This document shows positions 8,269 to 17,263 of a stretch of DNA of 61,997 nt, one piece after another. The notes beneath the pieces were generated by a model. The model did not search any database. It was given only the letters and a program-made list of their open reading frames with translations, and was not told the origin of the DNA. How positions within the stretch are numbered: position 1 is the stretch's first letter; every line of letters begins with the position of its first letter. The translations under genes and the position numbers were made by a program. Where the stretch lies: contig MWEK01000025.1 in NCBI GenBank assembly GCA_002070955.1, positions 1-61,997 of the forward strand. The letters are read 5' to 3'. The DNA is from Planctomycetes bacterium ADurb.Bin069. GTDB taxonomy: Bacteria > Planctomycetota > UBA8108 > UBA8890 > UBA8898.

Positions 8269-9133
8269 GCGCGTGCGCGATCGAGTGAGCGTAGGGCCGC
8301 CCGACGACGAGCACGAGCCCGAACCCGCACGCGCCGCGGGCGAGCGCGGCGTCCGCATCCTTCGCGCGCGCCGGCCAGAACGGGCCGCTCACCGCGGCCA
8401 GGTCGCGCGGATCGATCGTCACACGCAGCGCGACACCCGGGCCCAGTTTGCGCTCCAGCAGCGCCGTCACCGCCGGCGCCGGCGCCTCGGGCTTCCCGGC
8501 GAAGGCGGGCCCCGGCGCCGCGACGGCGTGCACCGGCCGCTTCCGGCGGTAACGCCTTAGAACGTTGAGCACCGCGCGGTTCAGCGGCCGCCCCGCGCGG
8601 ACGAGCGCCTCGCCGCCGCTGCCCTGGCTCTGGGCGTCCGCCGGGAGAAAGCCGCCCGCCGGGATTCCCATCACCACGTCGCCGGCGGCCACGCGCGCGC
8701 TGTCCACCAGCTTCTTCTGCTCCGCGACACCGAGGGCGCAAGCCGCGATGCCGCGGCCGTCCCGGCCGCCGGCGCGCAGCGGCATGAGGACGCAGCAGGC
8801 GTCGCGGCAGGCATCGACGCAGCCGCCGGCCGTTTCGGCCGTTCGCGCCGCCTCCAGTCCCCAAAGGGTCACCGACACGCACACGGCCTCGGCGCCGTGC
8901 TCCAGGAGCTGATTCACCGCCTCGGCGACGACGGCGCGCCCGAGTTCGCGGGGCCGACTCCCCTCCAGAAGCTGCGGCGACACGGCGATGCTCGGCGCGG
9001 CGGTCATCACCGGGTTGCGCAAGTGGCGCCGAAAGAGCGCCTGCGGGTATTCGACGGCGAACACCGCTTCGCCGCGCCCCACGCCGACCACGCGCGGCGT
9101 GTACGTCTTCACGGGATCGATCATGCGCATCAT
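8201..9133 (-). CDS. degenerate PurM-like (AIR synthase fold) protein
   Basis: A 310-residue protein that I align by eye to phosphoribosylaminoimidazole synthetase. GDVVMGIPAGGFLPADAQS matches the GDVLIGLPSSGxHSNG block. LVRAGRPLNRAVLNVLRRY matches the LLxPTRIYVxxV block. GACGFGLVLVVGRPYAHSIAHAL with LFLGEIE matches the C-terminal NMGIGMVLVVPPEDA...IGEI block. The N-terminal DGVGTK substrate motif is missing, so it is unlikely to catalyse the PurM reaction and may be a divergent paralogue with another role. ATGs at 9133, 9130 and 9124 are all possible after GGGAG. Its end overlaps dapF tail-to-tail. It follows the TPR membrane protein on the same strand after 45 bases. Confidence 0.6.
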   Translation of the reverse strand: MMRMIDPVKTYTPRVVGVGRGEAVFAVEYPQALFRRHLRNPVMTAAPSIAVSPQLLEGSRPRELGRAVVAEAVNQLLEHGAEAVCVSVTLWGLEAARTAETAGGCVDACRDACCVLMPLRAGGRDGRGIAACALGVAEQKKLVDSARVAAGDVVMGIPAGGFLPADAQSQGSGGEALVRAGRPLNRAVLNVLRRYRRKRPVHAVAAPGPAFAGKPEAPAPAVTALLERKLGPGVALRVTIDPRDLAAVSGPFWPARAKDADAALARGACGFGLVLVVGRPYAHSIAHALKKRGAPPLFLGEIEGLPGPGE

Positions 9134-9178
9134 TCTCCCGCGCGGCCGCCGCCGCGCCGGCGCGCGGAGCGGCCGATC

Positions 9179-9739
9179 TTACTGCCGGGCCTCCGCCGGC
9201 TTCTTCTTCTCGGCCTCCTCGATCAGGCTTTCCTCGGCGACCCGCTCCCAGGCCCACTTCTCCTCCGCGTCGGTGCGCTTGAGCGCGCGCAGGTAGCGCC
9301 GCGCCCGGCCGAAATCGCCCTTGAGCCTGCAGAGCACCGCCAGGCGGAAGAGGCTCTCGGGGTCGCCCGGCTCCAGGCGCAGGTTGGCGAGCAACTCCCG
9401 CTCGGCGTCGGCATGTTCGCCCTTCAGGAAGCTCAGGATGCCGCGCCGCAGGTGCTCGCTGCGCCTCAGGCGGATCTTCTCGCGCCACGGGCGGTAAGTG
9501 AGCCGGACGATATCGACGAAAGCGTAGCACCAGACTCCGGCGACGACGATGGCCGCGCCGATGGTGATCTCGATCTTCCCGGGCCCCGCCCACAGGACGA
9601 GCCCCTCGAGCACGCCGGCCATCCCCGCCGCGAACAGCGCGAAGAGGGCAAGCCCCTTGAGATCCTTGCCCTCCCACAGGTGGCCCATGCCGGCGACGAC
9701 CGACAAGAGCAGGGGAACGATCTTGATGTTTCTGGCCAT
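9179..9739 (-). CDS. small membrane protein with TPR-like tail
   Basis: A 186-residue protein starting at the ATG MARNIKIVPLL, preceded by GGGAG. It has two or three hydrophobic segments (IVPLLLSVVAGMGHLW, GLALFALFAAGMAGVLEGLVLWAG and ITIGAAIVVAGVWCYAFVDIV). After these comes a cytoplasmic helical tail with one or two tetratricopeptide-type repeats (HADAERELLANLRLEPGDPE; FGRARRYLRALKRTDAEEKW) and a lysine-rich C-terminus. I do not recognise a named family. It lies between glgC (140 bases upstream) and the PurM-like gene, all on the minus strand, but nothing ties it to glycogen metabolism. Confidence 0.65.
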   Translation of the reverse strand: MARNIKIVPLLLSVVAGMGHLWEGKDLKGLALFALFAAGMAGVLEGLVLWAGPGKIEITIGAAIVVAGVWCYAFVDIVRLTYRPWREKIRLRRSEHLRRGILSFLKGEHADAERELLANLRLEPGDPESLFRLAVLCRLKGDFGRARRYLRALKRTDAEEKWAWERVAEESLIEEAEKKKPAEARQ

Positions 9740-9879
9740 CCGGCGCACTCCCGCGCGCTGCGCGGCGCCCGCCGTCCCCGCCTTCTCCGGCGACGCGCGC
9801 CGCACGGGAAGCATTATAGGCGCGGAACGGCGCCGCGCAAAGGGGGCGCGAGGCGGCGCGCTGCCGCCCCCGCGGCGGC

Positions 9880-11256
9880 CTACACGCGCTCCCCGTCGTG
9901 GAAGGCCGGAACGGGCTCGCGGCTCTGGCTCGGCGCCCGCTCGGGCTTCGCGGCCTCGGAGCGGATGGGCAGCGGCCCGCCGGCCTCGTAATCCATGAAC
10001 GCCTCGTCGCCGAAGGCGCGCGCCGCGGCGCGCTCGAAGCGCTCCACGCCCACGACATCTCCCTTGGCGACGACGGCGATGCCCGCCGGCGTGTAAACGA
10101 CCTTCTTGCCGTGCTTGGCGGCGGCCGGCGCCGAACCCGCCCCGATGATCGTGCCGCGGCGGACCCGCACATCCTTGTCGAGAATCGCGTTGCGGATGAT
10201 CGTGTTCGCCTCGACGTACGCCCCGGGCAGCAGGATCGCCTGCGACACCCGCGCGCCGGCCTCGACCGTCACGTTGGAGAAGATCACGCAGTCCGAGACC
10301 TCGCCATCGATGCGGCAGCCGCCCGCGACGATGGAATTGCGCACCGAACCCGCGCTGCCGCCGCCGAACACGCTGGGCCCGGTCTGATCCGGGGAGTGGA
10401 TGATGGGCCACTCCCGGTTGTGCGCGTTGAATTCAGGCGACGGCCCGAGGAGGTCCATGTTCGCTTCGAAGTACGAGTCCAGCGTGCCCACGTCGCGCCA
10501 GTAAGCCTTGTGGCCGAGGGCGCCCTTCCTGAAAGGATACAGGAACACGCGCTCGCGGTTGATCATGCCGGGGATGATGTCGCCGCCGAAGTCGAACTTC
10601 CGGCCCATCCCGGGCCCTTCCTGCAGCTCGCGCAGGAGCGTCCCCGTCTTGAAAACGTATACGCCCATCGAGGCGTTGACCCGGCCGTCCTCGTCGGGGA
10701 GCGCGTGGGAGAGGTCCTTGGGCTTCTCGACGAAGGACGACACCCGGCCGTCCTCGCGGGCCCTGAGGATGCCGAACCGGTGCGCCTCGGCCCGCGGCAC
10801 CGGAAAGGTGGCGATGGTCAGATCGGCGTCGTTCTCGTGGTGGTAGGCGATGAACGGGCGGTAGTCCATGGCGTACACGTGGTCGCCGGACACGATGACG
10901 ACGTCGCGCGCCCCCTCGCGCTGAATCGTGAACATGTTCTGGTAGACGGCGTCGGCGGTGCCGCGGTAGAAGTCGCGCGTCTCCCTGAGTTGCGGCGGCA
11001 GCACGTTGAGCGACTCGCCCAGCGCCGGACGGAAGAACTGCCAGGTTTGGTATAGATGCCGCGTGAGCGATTCGGACTTGTACTGCGTCAATACGTAGAT
11101 GCGGTTCAAGCCCGAATGCAGGCAGTTGGACAAGGTGAAGTCGGCGAGGCGCCACATGCCGCCGAAGGGCACGGCCGGCTTGGAACGATCCTTGGTCAGA
11201 GGATACAACCGCGCCCCTTCACCGCCCGCCAGCAGAAATACGATCGTCTGTCCCAT
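9880..11256 (-). CDS. glgC: glucose-1-phosphate adenylyltransferase (ADP-glucose pyrophosphorylase)
   Basis: GlgC makes ADP-glucose from ATP and glucose-1-phosphate, the committed step of bacterial glycogen synthesis. The 458-residue form starts at MGQTIVFLLAGGEGARL after the site GGAAGGA; longer upstream frames are arginine-rich non-coding DNA. Visible blocks are the nucleotide loop LAGGEGARLYPLTKDRSKPAVPFGG, the SGDHVYAMDY metal site, FGILRAREDGRVSSFVEKPK, YWRDVGTLDSYFEANMDLL, and a C-terminal left-handed beta-helix of hexapeptide repeats (ILLPGAYVEANTIIRNAI). The C-terminal tail of about 50 residues after the helix is longer than in many homologues. It is divergent from glgA across a 290-base gap. 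Confidence 0.92.
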   Translation of the reverse strand: MGQTIVFLLAGGEGARLYPLTKDRSKPAVPFGGMWRLADFTLSNCLHSGLNRIYVLTQYKSESLTRHLYQTWQFFRPALGESLNVLPPQLRETRDFYRGTADAVYQNMFTIQREGARDVVIVSGDHVYAMDYRPFIAYHHENDADLTIATFPVPRAEAHRFGILRAREDGRVSSFVEKPKDLSHALPDEDGRVNASMGVYVFKTGTLLRELQEGPGMGRKFDFGGDIIPGMINRERVFLYPFRKGALGHKAYWRDVGTLDSYFEANMDLLGPSPEFNAHNREWPIIHSPDQTGPSVFGGGSAGSVRNSIVAGGCRIDGEVSDCVIFSNVTVEAGARVSQAILLPGAYVEANTIIRNAILDKDVRVRRGTIIGAGSAPAAAKHGKKVVYTPAGIAVVAKGDVVGVERFERAAARAFGDEAFMDYEAGGPLPIRSEAAKPERAPSQSREPVPAFHDGERV

Positions 11257-11546
11257 CGCCCGTTCCTTCCGCGTCAGCAAATCCCGAAGCGTTGCGGCCG
11301 GCGTCTCGCTGAAGGGACGCCTCTCATCATTTCGGAAAGAACGGCGCGGGAATTGAGGACGGTCGCCGAAAAAGCCCGCACGGCGAGGCCGCCGGTCCCG
11401 GGCGGCGCAGCCGCGCGCCGGCCGGGGCGGATGGATCCTCAACAAACTACTCCGCTCAGGCCGATGATGTATTATCAGCAGGGAGGGAGCCCACCCTACG
11501 AGCCCGCGGGGCGCGCGGGTTTCCGCAACCGCTACGGGAGGCGATC

Positions 11547-13004
11547 ATGGCCGAACCTCGCGTTCTCTTCTGCGCGTCCGAGATGACGCCCTTCGCGAAG
11601 ACGGGCGGGCTGGCCGACGTGGCCGGCGCCCTGCCGCCCGCGCTGAGGCGCATCGGCGCGGATGTCCACTGCGTGCTGCCGCTTTACGGCGGCATCGACC
11701 GGGAGGCCGGCGGCATCGCGCCGGTGGGCAAGGGCTTCACGGTGAAGCTGGACATCGGCCGGGAGAATTTCACGATCCACCGGGCTGACAGGGAGGGCGT
11801 CCCCGTCTATCTGCTGCAGTGCGACCATCTCTTCAACCGCGCAGGGCTGTACGGAGAGAAGAATTTCGACTACCCCGACAACTGCCGGCGCTTCGCGCTC
11901 TTCTCGCGGGCCTGCCTGGAGCTGGCGGACTACCTGGGGCTCGATCCGGACATCGTCCACGTGCACGACTGGCAAACCGCTCTCATACCGGTGTACATGC
12001 GCACGAGCGCGCGGTCGCGCGCACGGTCCCTCCTCACGATCCACAACCTCGCCTTCCAGGGAATCTTCCCTCCCGGGGAGTACCACTGGACAGGCCTTGA
12101 CTGGAGCCTGTTCGAGTGGCGGAAGCTGGAGTTCTACGGCAAGGTCAACTTCCTGAAGGGCGGCATCGTGTACGCCGACGCCGTGTCGACCGTGAGCCCC
12201 ACCTACGCCCGCGAGATCCGGCAGGCGGAGCTGGGCTGCGGGCTGGAAGGGGCGCTCGCCGAGAAAGGCGACCGGCTGGTGGGGATCCTGAACGGGATCG
12301 ACCTGCGCGACTGGAATCCGGCCACCGACGTTCACCTGCCCGCGCGCTTCTCCGCGGACAATCTTGCCGGCAAGCAGACCTGCCGCACGGCACTCATGCA
12401 AGAAGCGGGCCTGGCGCCCACGCAGCTTCCCCTCTTCGGAACCGTGGGAAGGCTCACCGAGCAGAAAGGTCTGGACATCCTCCTCCCGGCCCTCGCCGTG
12501 CTGCTGGGAGAAGGCTATCCCTTCGTGGTCCTCGGCACCGGCGACGCCGCCTACGAGGCCGGGCTCAGGAAGCTCGCGCAACTGTATCCCGGGAGGCTGG
12601 GACTGTTTCTCGCCTTCGACAACCGGCTCGCGCACCTTATCGAGGCCGGCTGCGACATGTTCGTCATGCCAAGCCGGTTCGAGCCCTGCGGCCTGAACCA
12701 GTTCTACAGCATGCGCTACGGCACGGTGCCCATCGTGCGCGCGACGGGCGGCCTGGCCGACTCGGTCGGGCCGTGGACGCCCGCCGGCCCGGGCGCGGCC
12801 ACGGGATTCGTTTTCAGCGATTACACCGCCGCGGCGCTTCTGGGGGCCTGCCGCGAGGCAATCGCCATCTTTGCCGATAATAAATCCGCCTGGCTCGAGC
12901 TCATGCGCAACGGCATGAAGCTGGACGCGGGTTGGAGCCGGTCGGCGCAGAACTATCTCGCGCTGTACCGCTCGCTGCTGGAGCCCGGGGATTCGATGCC
13001 GTAA
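11547..13004 (+). CDS. glgA: glycogen/starch synthase (ADP-glucose type)
   Basis: GlgA transfers glucose from ADP-glucose to the growing alpha-1,4-glucan. The 485-residue GT5 enzyme has the signature KTGGLADV (residues 18-25), HDWQTALIPVYMR, LTIHNLAFQG, TVSPTYAREI, the donor-site region GTVGRLTEQKGLDILLPAL, and the retaining-transferase block MPSRFEPCGLNQFYSMRYGT followed by ATGGLADSV. The start is an ATG after GGGAGG. It is divergent from glgC and followed 29 bases later by a GH57 enzyme, so glycogen making and remodelling are grouped. A weak TATTAT at 11469-11474 could be its -10, but I see no good -35. Confidence 0.93.
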   Translation: MAEPRVLFCASEMTPFAKTGGLADVAGALPPALRRIGADVHCVLPLYGGIDREAGGIAPVGKGFTVKLDIGRENFTIHRADREGVPVYLLQCDHLFNRAGLYGEKNFDYPDNCRRFALFSRACLELADYLGLDPDIVHVHDWQTALIPVYMRTSARSRARSLLTIHNLAFQGIFPPGEYHWTGLDWSLFEWRKLEFYGKVNFLKGGIVYADAVSTVSPTYAREIRQAELGCGLEGALAEKGDRLVGILNGIDLRDWNPATDVHLPARFSADNLAGKQTCRTALMQEAGLAPTQLPLFGTVGRLTEQKGLDILLPALAVLLGEGYPFVVLGTGDAAYEAGLRKLAQLYPGRLGLFLAFDNRLAHLIEAGCDMFVMPSRFEPCGLNQFYSMRYGTVPIVRATGGLADSVGPWTPAGPGAATGFVFSDYTAAALLGACREAIAIFADNKSAWLELMRNGMKLDAGWSRSAQNYLALYRSLLEPGDSMP

Positions 13005-13033
13005 CATCGCACCTGACTGCCTAGGAGGCCATC

Positions 13034-15169
13034 GTGACCAAACCGCACGTTCGCTTCAACCTGACCCTTCACGGCCATCAGCCGGTGGGCAATCTCCCCT
13101 GGGTCATGGAAGAGTCTTACGCGCGCTGCTACGGGCCGTTCCTGGAACTCGCCGCCCGCTACCCCGCCATCCGCTTCTCGTACCACTTGAGCGGCTGCCT
13201 GCTGGAGTGGCTGCTCGAGCACCGGCCGGAGCACATCGAACTCCTGGCCGACATGGTCGCCCGCGGGCAGGTCGAGATCGTGGGCGGCGCGTTCTACGAG
13301 CCCATCCTCGCGTCGATCCCGCGGCGCGACGCGCTGGCGCACATCGCCCTCCAACGGCAATTCTCTCAGGAGCACTTCGGCGTCGACCCCCTCGGCGTGT
13401 GGCTGGCCGAACGCGTGTGGGAGCCGTCGCTTCCGTCGCTCCTGGCCCGCGCGGGCGCGCGGTACACGCTGCTGGACGACACGCACTTCCTGGCCGCGGG
13501 CCTGAAGTCCGCGGACCTGCACGGGTACTTCCTCACCGAGGATCAGGGCGAGCTCCTCGCGGTCTTCCCGATCCTGAAAAGCCTCAGGTACACCATTCCC
13601 TTCGGCGAGATCGAGGACTCCCTGGCGATCCTCCGCGAGGCCGCGGAACGCGCGCCGGGCACCATGCTCGCCTACGGCGACGATGTGGAAAAGTTCGGGG
13701 TGTGGCCCGAGACGTACACGCACTGCTACGAGAAGAAATGGCTTGCGCGCTTCTTCTCCGCCCTTCAGGACAACCTGCCTTGGATCACGCTCGTCTCCCT
13801 GGAGGAGACCGTGCGCTCGCTGCCGCCCCGGGGTCTCATCTACCCCCCCGAGACATCCTATGTGGAGATGAACGAATGGGCCTTGCCCGCCGACGTCGGG
13901 CCGGTGTGCGCGCGGGCGCGCGCCGCGGTCGCCGGCGACCCGACGCTGGCGCCGGCGCTGCCCTTCGTGCGGGGCTCTTCGTGGCGCAACTTCAAGGTCA
14001 AGTACCCCGAGATCCGCCGCATGTACGGCCGTTCGCTGCACATCTCGCGTCAAATGGCCGCGCTCCCCGACTCGCCCCGGGCGGACGAGGCGCGGAGGGA
14101 TCTCCTGCGCGGGCAGTGCAATTGCCCGTACTGGCACGGCATCTTCGGCGGCCATTACCTGCCGCATCTGCGCGAGGGCGTCTGGCGGCATCTCCTGCGG
14201 GCGGAGAAGCTGGCCCAGGAGGCTTCGCCCCTGGAGGACGGCATCCTCTGCGAACGGATCGACATCGACCTGGATGGCCGGGACGAGATCTTCCTGCGCA
14301 ACGACCACCTTGCCGCCGTGATCGCGCCCGCGGGCGGGCGCGTGCTCGAGCTCGACCTCCGGCCGTGGGAACTGAACCTGTTCTCGGTGCTCGCGCGGCG
14401 CAAGGAGGCCTACCACGAGGACCTAGCCCGCGCGGCCGCCGCGGATGTTCCCACCGAGACGACCAAGAGCATCCACGACGTCAAGCGTCTCAAGGATCCT
14501 GATCTCGCCCGCGCGTTGGCTTACGACCAGTACGAGCACCTGGGATTCACCGATCTTATCCTGGCGCGGGCGCCCGAACCCGCGGACTTTCTCGCCGGAC
14601 GGGTGCGCGACGAGTACGGGATCCACGCGCGGCAGTGGGCGTGCGACACGCGCCTCGAAGGCGCCGCGGCCATCGTCGAGCTGCGCTTGGAGGACCCCGC
14701 CGTGCCCCTGACACTGGCCAAGACCTTCACTCTCGAAGGGAAGGTGCTGCGCGCGGCCTACGCCGTCACGAATCCCGCGCGCGAGCCGTGGCGCGGCTGT
14801 GTCGCCGTCGAGGTTCCGTTCGCGCTCCAGACCGGAACGTCCCCGCGCCGCGTCTGGCGCGGTCCGGGCGGCGAGATTCTGGGCCAGCTCGGCGCGCCCC
14901 TCGCCGGAATCACGGGCGGCATCGGCGTCGCCGACTGGGATCACGACCTGGAGATCACGATTGCGGCGGGCGAGGCCGCGATCGCGAGCTACGCGATTCG
15001 CACGGTGTCGCAGTCCGAGGCCGGGTTCGAGGGCGTCTTCCAAAACGCCGTCGCGGTGTTCCTCTACGACCTCGCGCTTGGTCCGGGAGAAACGCGGCGC
15101 TGGGAGTTGGCGCTGACGGCGGCGCGCGCGCCGGTGAAAACGGACGCACCGCTCGCGGTGGGCGCGTAG
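13034..15169 (+). CDS. GH57 family 4-alpha-glucanotransferase/alpha-amylase
   Basis: A 711-residue member of glycoside hydrolase family 57, acting on alpha-1,4-glucans. Motif 1 HGHQP is at residues 13-17. The nucleophile lies in VWLAERVWEP (E126). The acid/base block is YGDDVEKFGVWPE (D216/D217). The C-terminal 300 residues, from about GILCERIDIDLDGRDE, match the beta-sandwich domains found on Thermococcus-type 4-alpha-glucanotransferases rather than on short GH57 amylases or branching enzymes. It starts with GTG after AGGAGG and probably shares a transcript with glgA. It would trim or rearrange glycogen chains in the cytoplasm. Transferase versus hydrolase cannot be decided from the sequence. 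Confidence 0.87.
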   Translation: MTKPHVRFNLTLHGHQPVGNLPWVMEESYARCYGPFLELAARYPAIRFSYHLSGCLLEWLLEHRPEHIELLADMVARGQVEIVGGAFYEPILASIPRRDALAHIALQRQFSQEHFGVDPLGVWLAERVWEPSLPSLLARAGARYTLLDDTHFLAAGLKSADLHGYFLTEDQGELLAVFPILKSLRYTIPFGEIEDSLAILREAAERAPGTMLAYGDDVEKFGVWPETYTHCYEKKWLARFFSALQDNLPWITLVSLEETVRSLPPRGLIYPPETSYVEMNEWALPADVGPVCARARAAVAGDPTLAPALPFVRGSSWRNFKVKYPEIRRMYGRSLHISRQMAALPDSPRADEARRDLLRGQCNCPYWHGIFGGHYLPHLREGVWRHLLRAEKLAQEASPLEDGILCERIDIDLDGRDEIFLRNDHLAAVIAPAGGRVLELDLRPWELNLFSVLARRKEAYHEDLARAAAADVPTETTKSIHDVKRLKDPDLARALAYDQYEHLGFTDLILARAPEPADFLAGRVRDEYGIHARQWACDTRLEGAAAIVELRLEDPAVPLTLAKTFTLEGKVLRAAYAVTNPAREPWRGCVAVEVPFALQTGTSPRRVWRGPGGEILGQLGAPLAGITGGIGVADWDHDLEITIAAGEAAIASYAIRTVSQSEAGFEGVFQNAVAVFLYDLALGPGETRRWELALTAARAPVKTDAPLAVGA

Positions 15170-15275
15170 CAATCGCCGGCCGCGCGCGGGCGCGGGCTCA
15201 TCGCCCCGGGCCGGTAACGATTTGCGGGCGGCCGGGCGCTCAAGGCCTTGCCCTCGACGGTCGAGAACAGATCTC

Positions 15276-16202
15276 GTGGGGATCACACGCCGCGTCCTGC
15301 TCACAAGCCTCGCTTTGTCCATCGCCTTGACCGCGGCGCTGCTCATCATCCTCGCGAGCATCGGCGGCGCCCCGCCGCCGGCCGAGGCCGCCGGCCGGGC
15401 ACTTGCGAGCGCGACGGACGGCGGGGCCGTTGCCGCGGCGCCGCTCCGCCTCGCCGCCGCGTCCGACGAGAACGGCGAGGGGCGCGTCCGCGCCATCGCG
15501 CACAACCTGGTCTCGCCCACCGGCAGGATCAACGCCCGGGCGGTGACGGCGCTCCAGGCCCTCGGCTCTCCCGTCATCCCCTTTCTCCTCCCCCGGTTCT
15601 ACGGCGAGGACAACCCCACCCAGGAGGCGATCCTTCAGGTGCTCGAGGCCTTCAACGAGCCGGAAGTGGTCGGCCACCTGATCGACACCCTCGCCACGGT
15701 GCAATCGCCCCGCATGGGGCGCAGAATCGGCGCCGCCGTGCACGCCATGGGCAACGCCCGCTGTTGCGACCAACTTCTCGAGCTTGTCTTCCACGAACGC
15801 GAAGCGGTGCGGCTGGGCGCGGCCGTTGCGCTCCGCACGTGCTTGTCCGCCAACAGCGCGGCGGCGCTCACGCGGCAGATCTCCCAGGATCCGAGCGCCG
15901 AGTGCCGGCTGGCGGCGCTCGAGAGCCTGGCGGCCGCCCCGGATGACGCCGCCGAGGAAGCGCTTTTGCTGGCGGTCCGTGACGATGCGGCGGATGTGCG
16001 TCTGGCCGCCGTGAAGATGCTCGCCCGGCGCCGGCTCGCGGGCTTCCAGGACGAGCTCAGGCGCCTCTCGCGGTCGGATTCCTCGCCGCAGGTCCGTAAA
16101 GCGTGCGCCCAAGCGCTGCTCGCCCTGCGCATGCACGGCGCCGCGGAACCGGAGGATCCCGAGCCGCTCGAAAGCTCCTTCGACCCCGCAGCCGATAACT
16201 AG
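15276..16202 (+). CDS. HEAT-repeat protein with N-terminal membrane anchor
   Basis: A protein of about 308 residues. The GTG at 15276 (VGITRRVLLTSLALSIALTAAL) is my choice because it places the hydrophobic anchor at the extreme N-terminus; a TTG at 15222 would add 18 polar residues. After a low-complexity Ala-rich linker comes a run of HEAT/PBS-lyase-type helical repeats of about 30 residues each: VIPFLLPRFYGED, VVGHLIDTLATVQSPRMG, CDQLLELVFHEREAVRLGAAVAL, CRLAALESLAAAPDDAAEEALL, VRLAAVKMLARR, VRKACAQALLAL. Such repeats bind proteins; no enzyme domain is visible. It probably acts at the membrane as a scaffold. Partner unknown. Confidence 0.7.
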   Translation: MGITRRVLLTSLALSIALTAALLIILASIGGAPPPAEAAGRALASATDGGAVAAAPLRLAAASDENGEGRVRAIAHNLVSPTGRINARAVTALQALGSPVIPFLLPRFYGEDNPTQEAILQVLEAFNEPEVVGHLIDTLATVQSPRMGRRIGAAVHAMGNARCCDQLLELVFHEREAVRLGAAVALRTCLSANSAAALTRQISQDPSAECRLAALESLAAAPDDAAEEALLLAVRDDAADVRLAAVKMLARRRLAGFQDELRRLSRSDSSPQVRKACAQALLALRMHGAAEPEDPEPLESSFDPAADN

Positions 16203-16251
16203 ACTTGGCCGCGTTGCCGTCACGTTCCCGAGGCTTCGCCGAGGATTGACG

Positions 16252-16788
16252 ATGCGTACAAAGAGCGTTCTTCTGGCCTTGTCCGCCCTCGCCTGCGGCT
16301 GCGCGACACCCCGTTCCGATGCGGCCCGGCCCTGCGCCGCCCTTCCGCCCGAACGTAAGGAACCCCCGCAAGCCGTCGCACAGGGGGAGCGCCCCGTCCC
16401 GGCGGCCGCCGTCGAACCCGATTTCGAGGCGTTCGCCCGCGCCTTCGTTCCGGCCCTTTCGGACGGCGCTGTCGATGCGTATACCCTCTCCGACGCCGAT
16501 ATCGACGCCTGTTTTACACCTAGTGTCGCCTCCCTGATCAAGTCCAACCGCCGCAGTTGGGCGCACGGAGTCCTGGCGATCCTGCAAGGCCGACTGCTGC
16601 GCTTCAAACACGTCGCGCCCGGACCCGGATATACCCTTTCCCGGGAGGGGCTCCCCGCGGGCGCGGCCCGAGTCAAGGATCTCCACATCGAGATCACCGT
16701 CAACGGCAATCCGCACACCATCGTCATTGGCGCCATGTACGGCGCGGGCGCCGCATGGAAGATTTTGAAGGCTGAAGTGTTCGAATGA
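16252..16788 (+). CDS. probable lipoprotein of unknown function
   Basis: A 178-residue protein starting at the ATG MRTKSVLLALSALACGCATP. The hydrophobic signal is followed by Cys residues in ALACGC, close to but not an ideal lipobox. The mature part begins with an Ala/Pro-rich linker. It continues as a compact alpha/beta-looking domain (FEAFARAFVPALSDG... DADIDACFTPSVASLIKSN... RVKDLHIEITVNGNPHTIVIGAMYGAGAAWKILKAEVF) that I cannot assign. It ends 7 bases before the HTH-like protein, so they are probably co-transcribed. Confidence 0.6.
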   Translation: MRTKSVLLALSALACGCATPRSDAARPCAALPPERKEPPQAVAQGERPVPAAAVEPDFEAFARAFVPALSDGAVDAYTLSDADIDACFTPSVASLIKSNRRSWAHGVLAILQGRLLRFKHVAPGPGYTLSREGLPAGAARVKDLHIEITVNGNPHTIVIGAMYGAGAAWKILKAEVFE

Positions 16789-16795
16789 GCAAGCC

Positions 16796-17263
16796 ATGAG
16801 CGAAGCGATCTACAAGAAACTCCGGTTTCTCCTGCAGATTCAGGGCGTGTCTCCGAAAGTCGCGGCGGAGCACCTGGGACTCCCGCTGGAGCATATGCAG
16901 GGCATCGCGGACGGCGTCATCAACCCCACGCCGCGCCAACTGATGCGACTGGCCGAACTCTGCCGGGTAGGGATCGATTTCTTCGACGACCGCCGGGAGG
17001 AAGAGCGCGACTCAGGGCGCAAGAGGCTCACGCTCGCCGACCTTGCCATCAGGTTTCAGGCGCTCTGCGAGTGCCTCGTGGGTGCCCAAATCCTGACCGC
17101 GGCGCAGCTCAAACAAAAAACCGAGGAAGTCGAAGCCCGCACCGCGCAGAGGACCGGGCAACAGGAACCCCTCGACGGCCGCCCAGCGCGACCTGAACCG
17201 AGCCCGGGTGGGAAGAAAAAAGGACGTCTCAGAGGAGCTAAGACGCCCTTAGAAAAGAAGTGA
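16796..17263 (+). CDS. small HTH-like protein with charged tail
   Basis: A 155-residue protein. Residues 1-65 (YKKLRFLLQIQGVSPKVAAEHLGLPLEHMQGIADGVINPTPRQLMRLAELCRVGIDFF) read like a lambda-repressor/XRE-type helix-turn-helix: helix, G, turn, AAEHLGLPLEHMQGI, then PTPRQLMRLAELCRV. A middle helical segment and a Lys/Gly-rich disordered tail follow. The family is not certain: it could bind DNA or only look like it. A weak hairpin (GGACGTCT / AGACGCCC, one mismatch) spans the end of the gene, about 17221-17250. An AT-rich island lies beyond. Confidence 0.55.
   Translation: MSEAIYKKLRFLLQIQGVSPKVAAEHLGLPLEHMQGIADGVINPTPRQLMRLAELCRVGIDFFDDRREEERDSGRKRLTLADLAIRFQALCECLVGAQILTAAQLKQKTEEVEARTAQRTGQQEPLDGRPARPEPSPGGKKKGRLRGAKTPLEKK

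Noticed and set aside
7893..10172. A 759-codon minus-strand open frame spanning dapF, the PurM-like gene and the TPR protein
   Set aside because: High-GC shadow with no domain; real genes on both strands explain the region.
11532..14416. Two long minus-strand frames opposite glgA and the GH57 gene
   Set aside because: Both are antisense shadows of well-matched enzymes and lack start signals or motifs.
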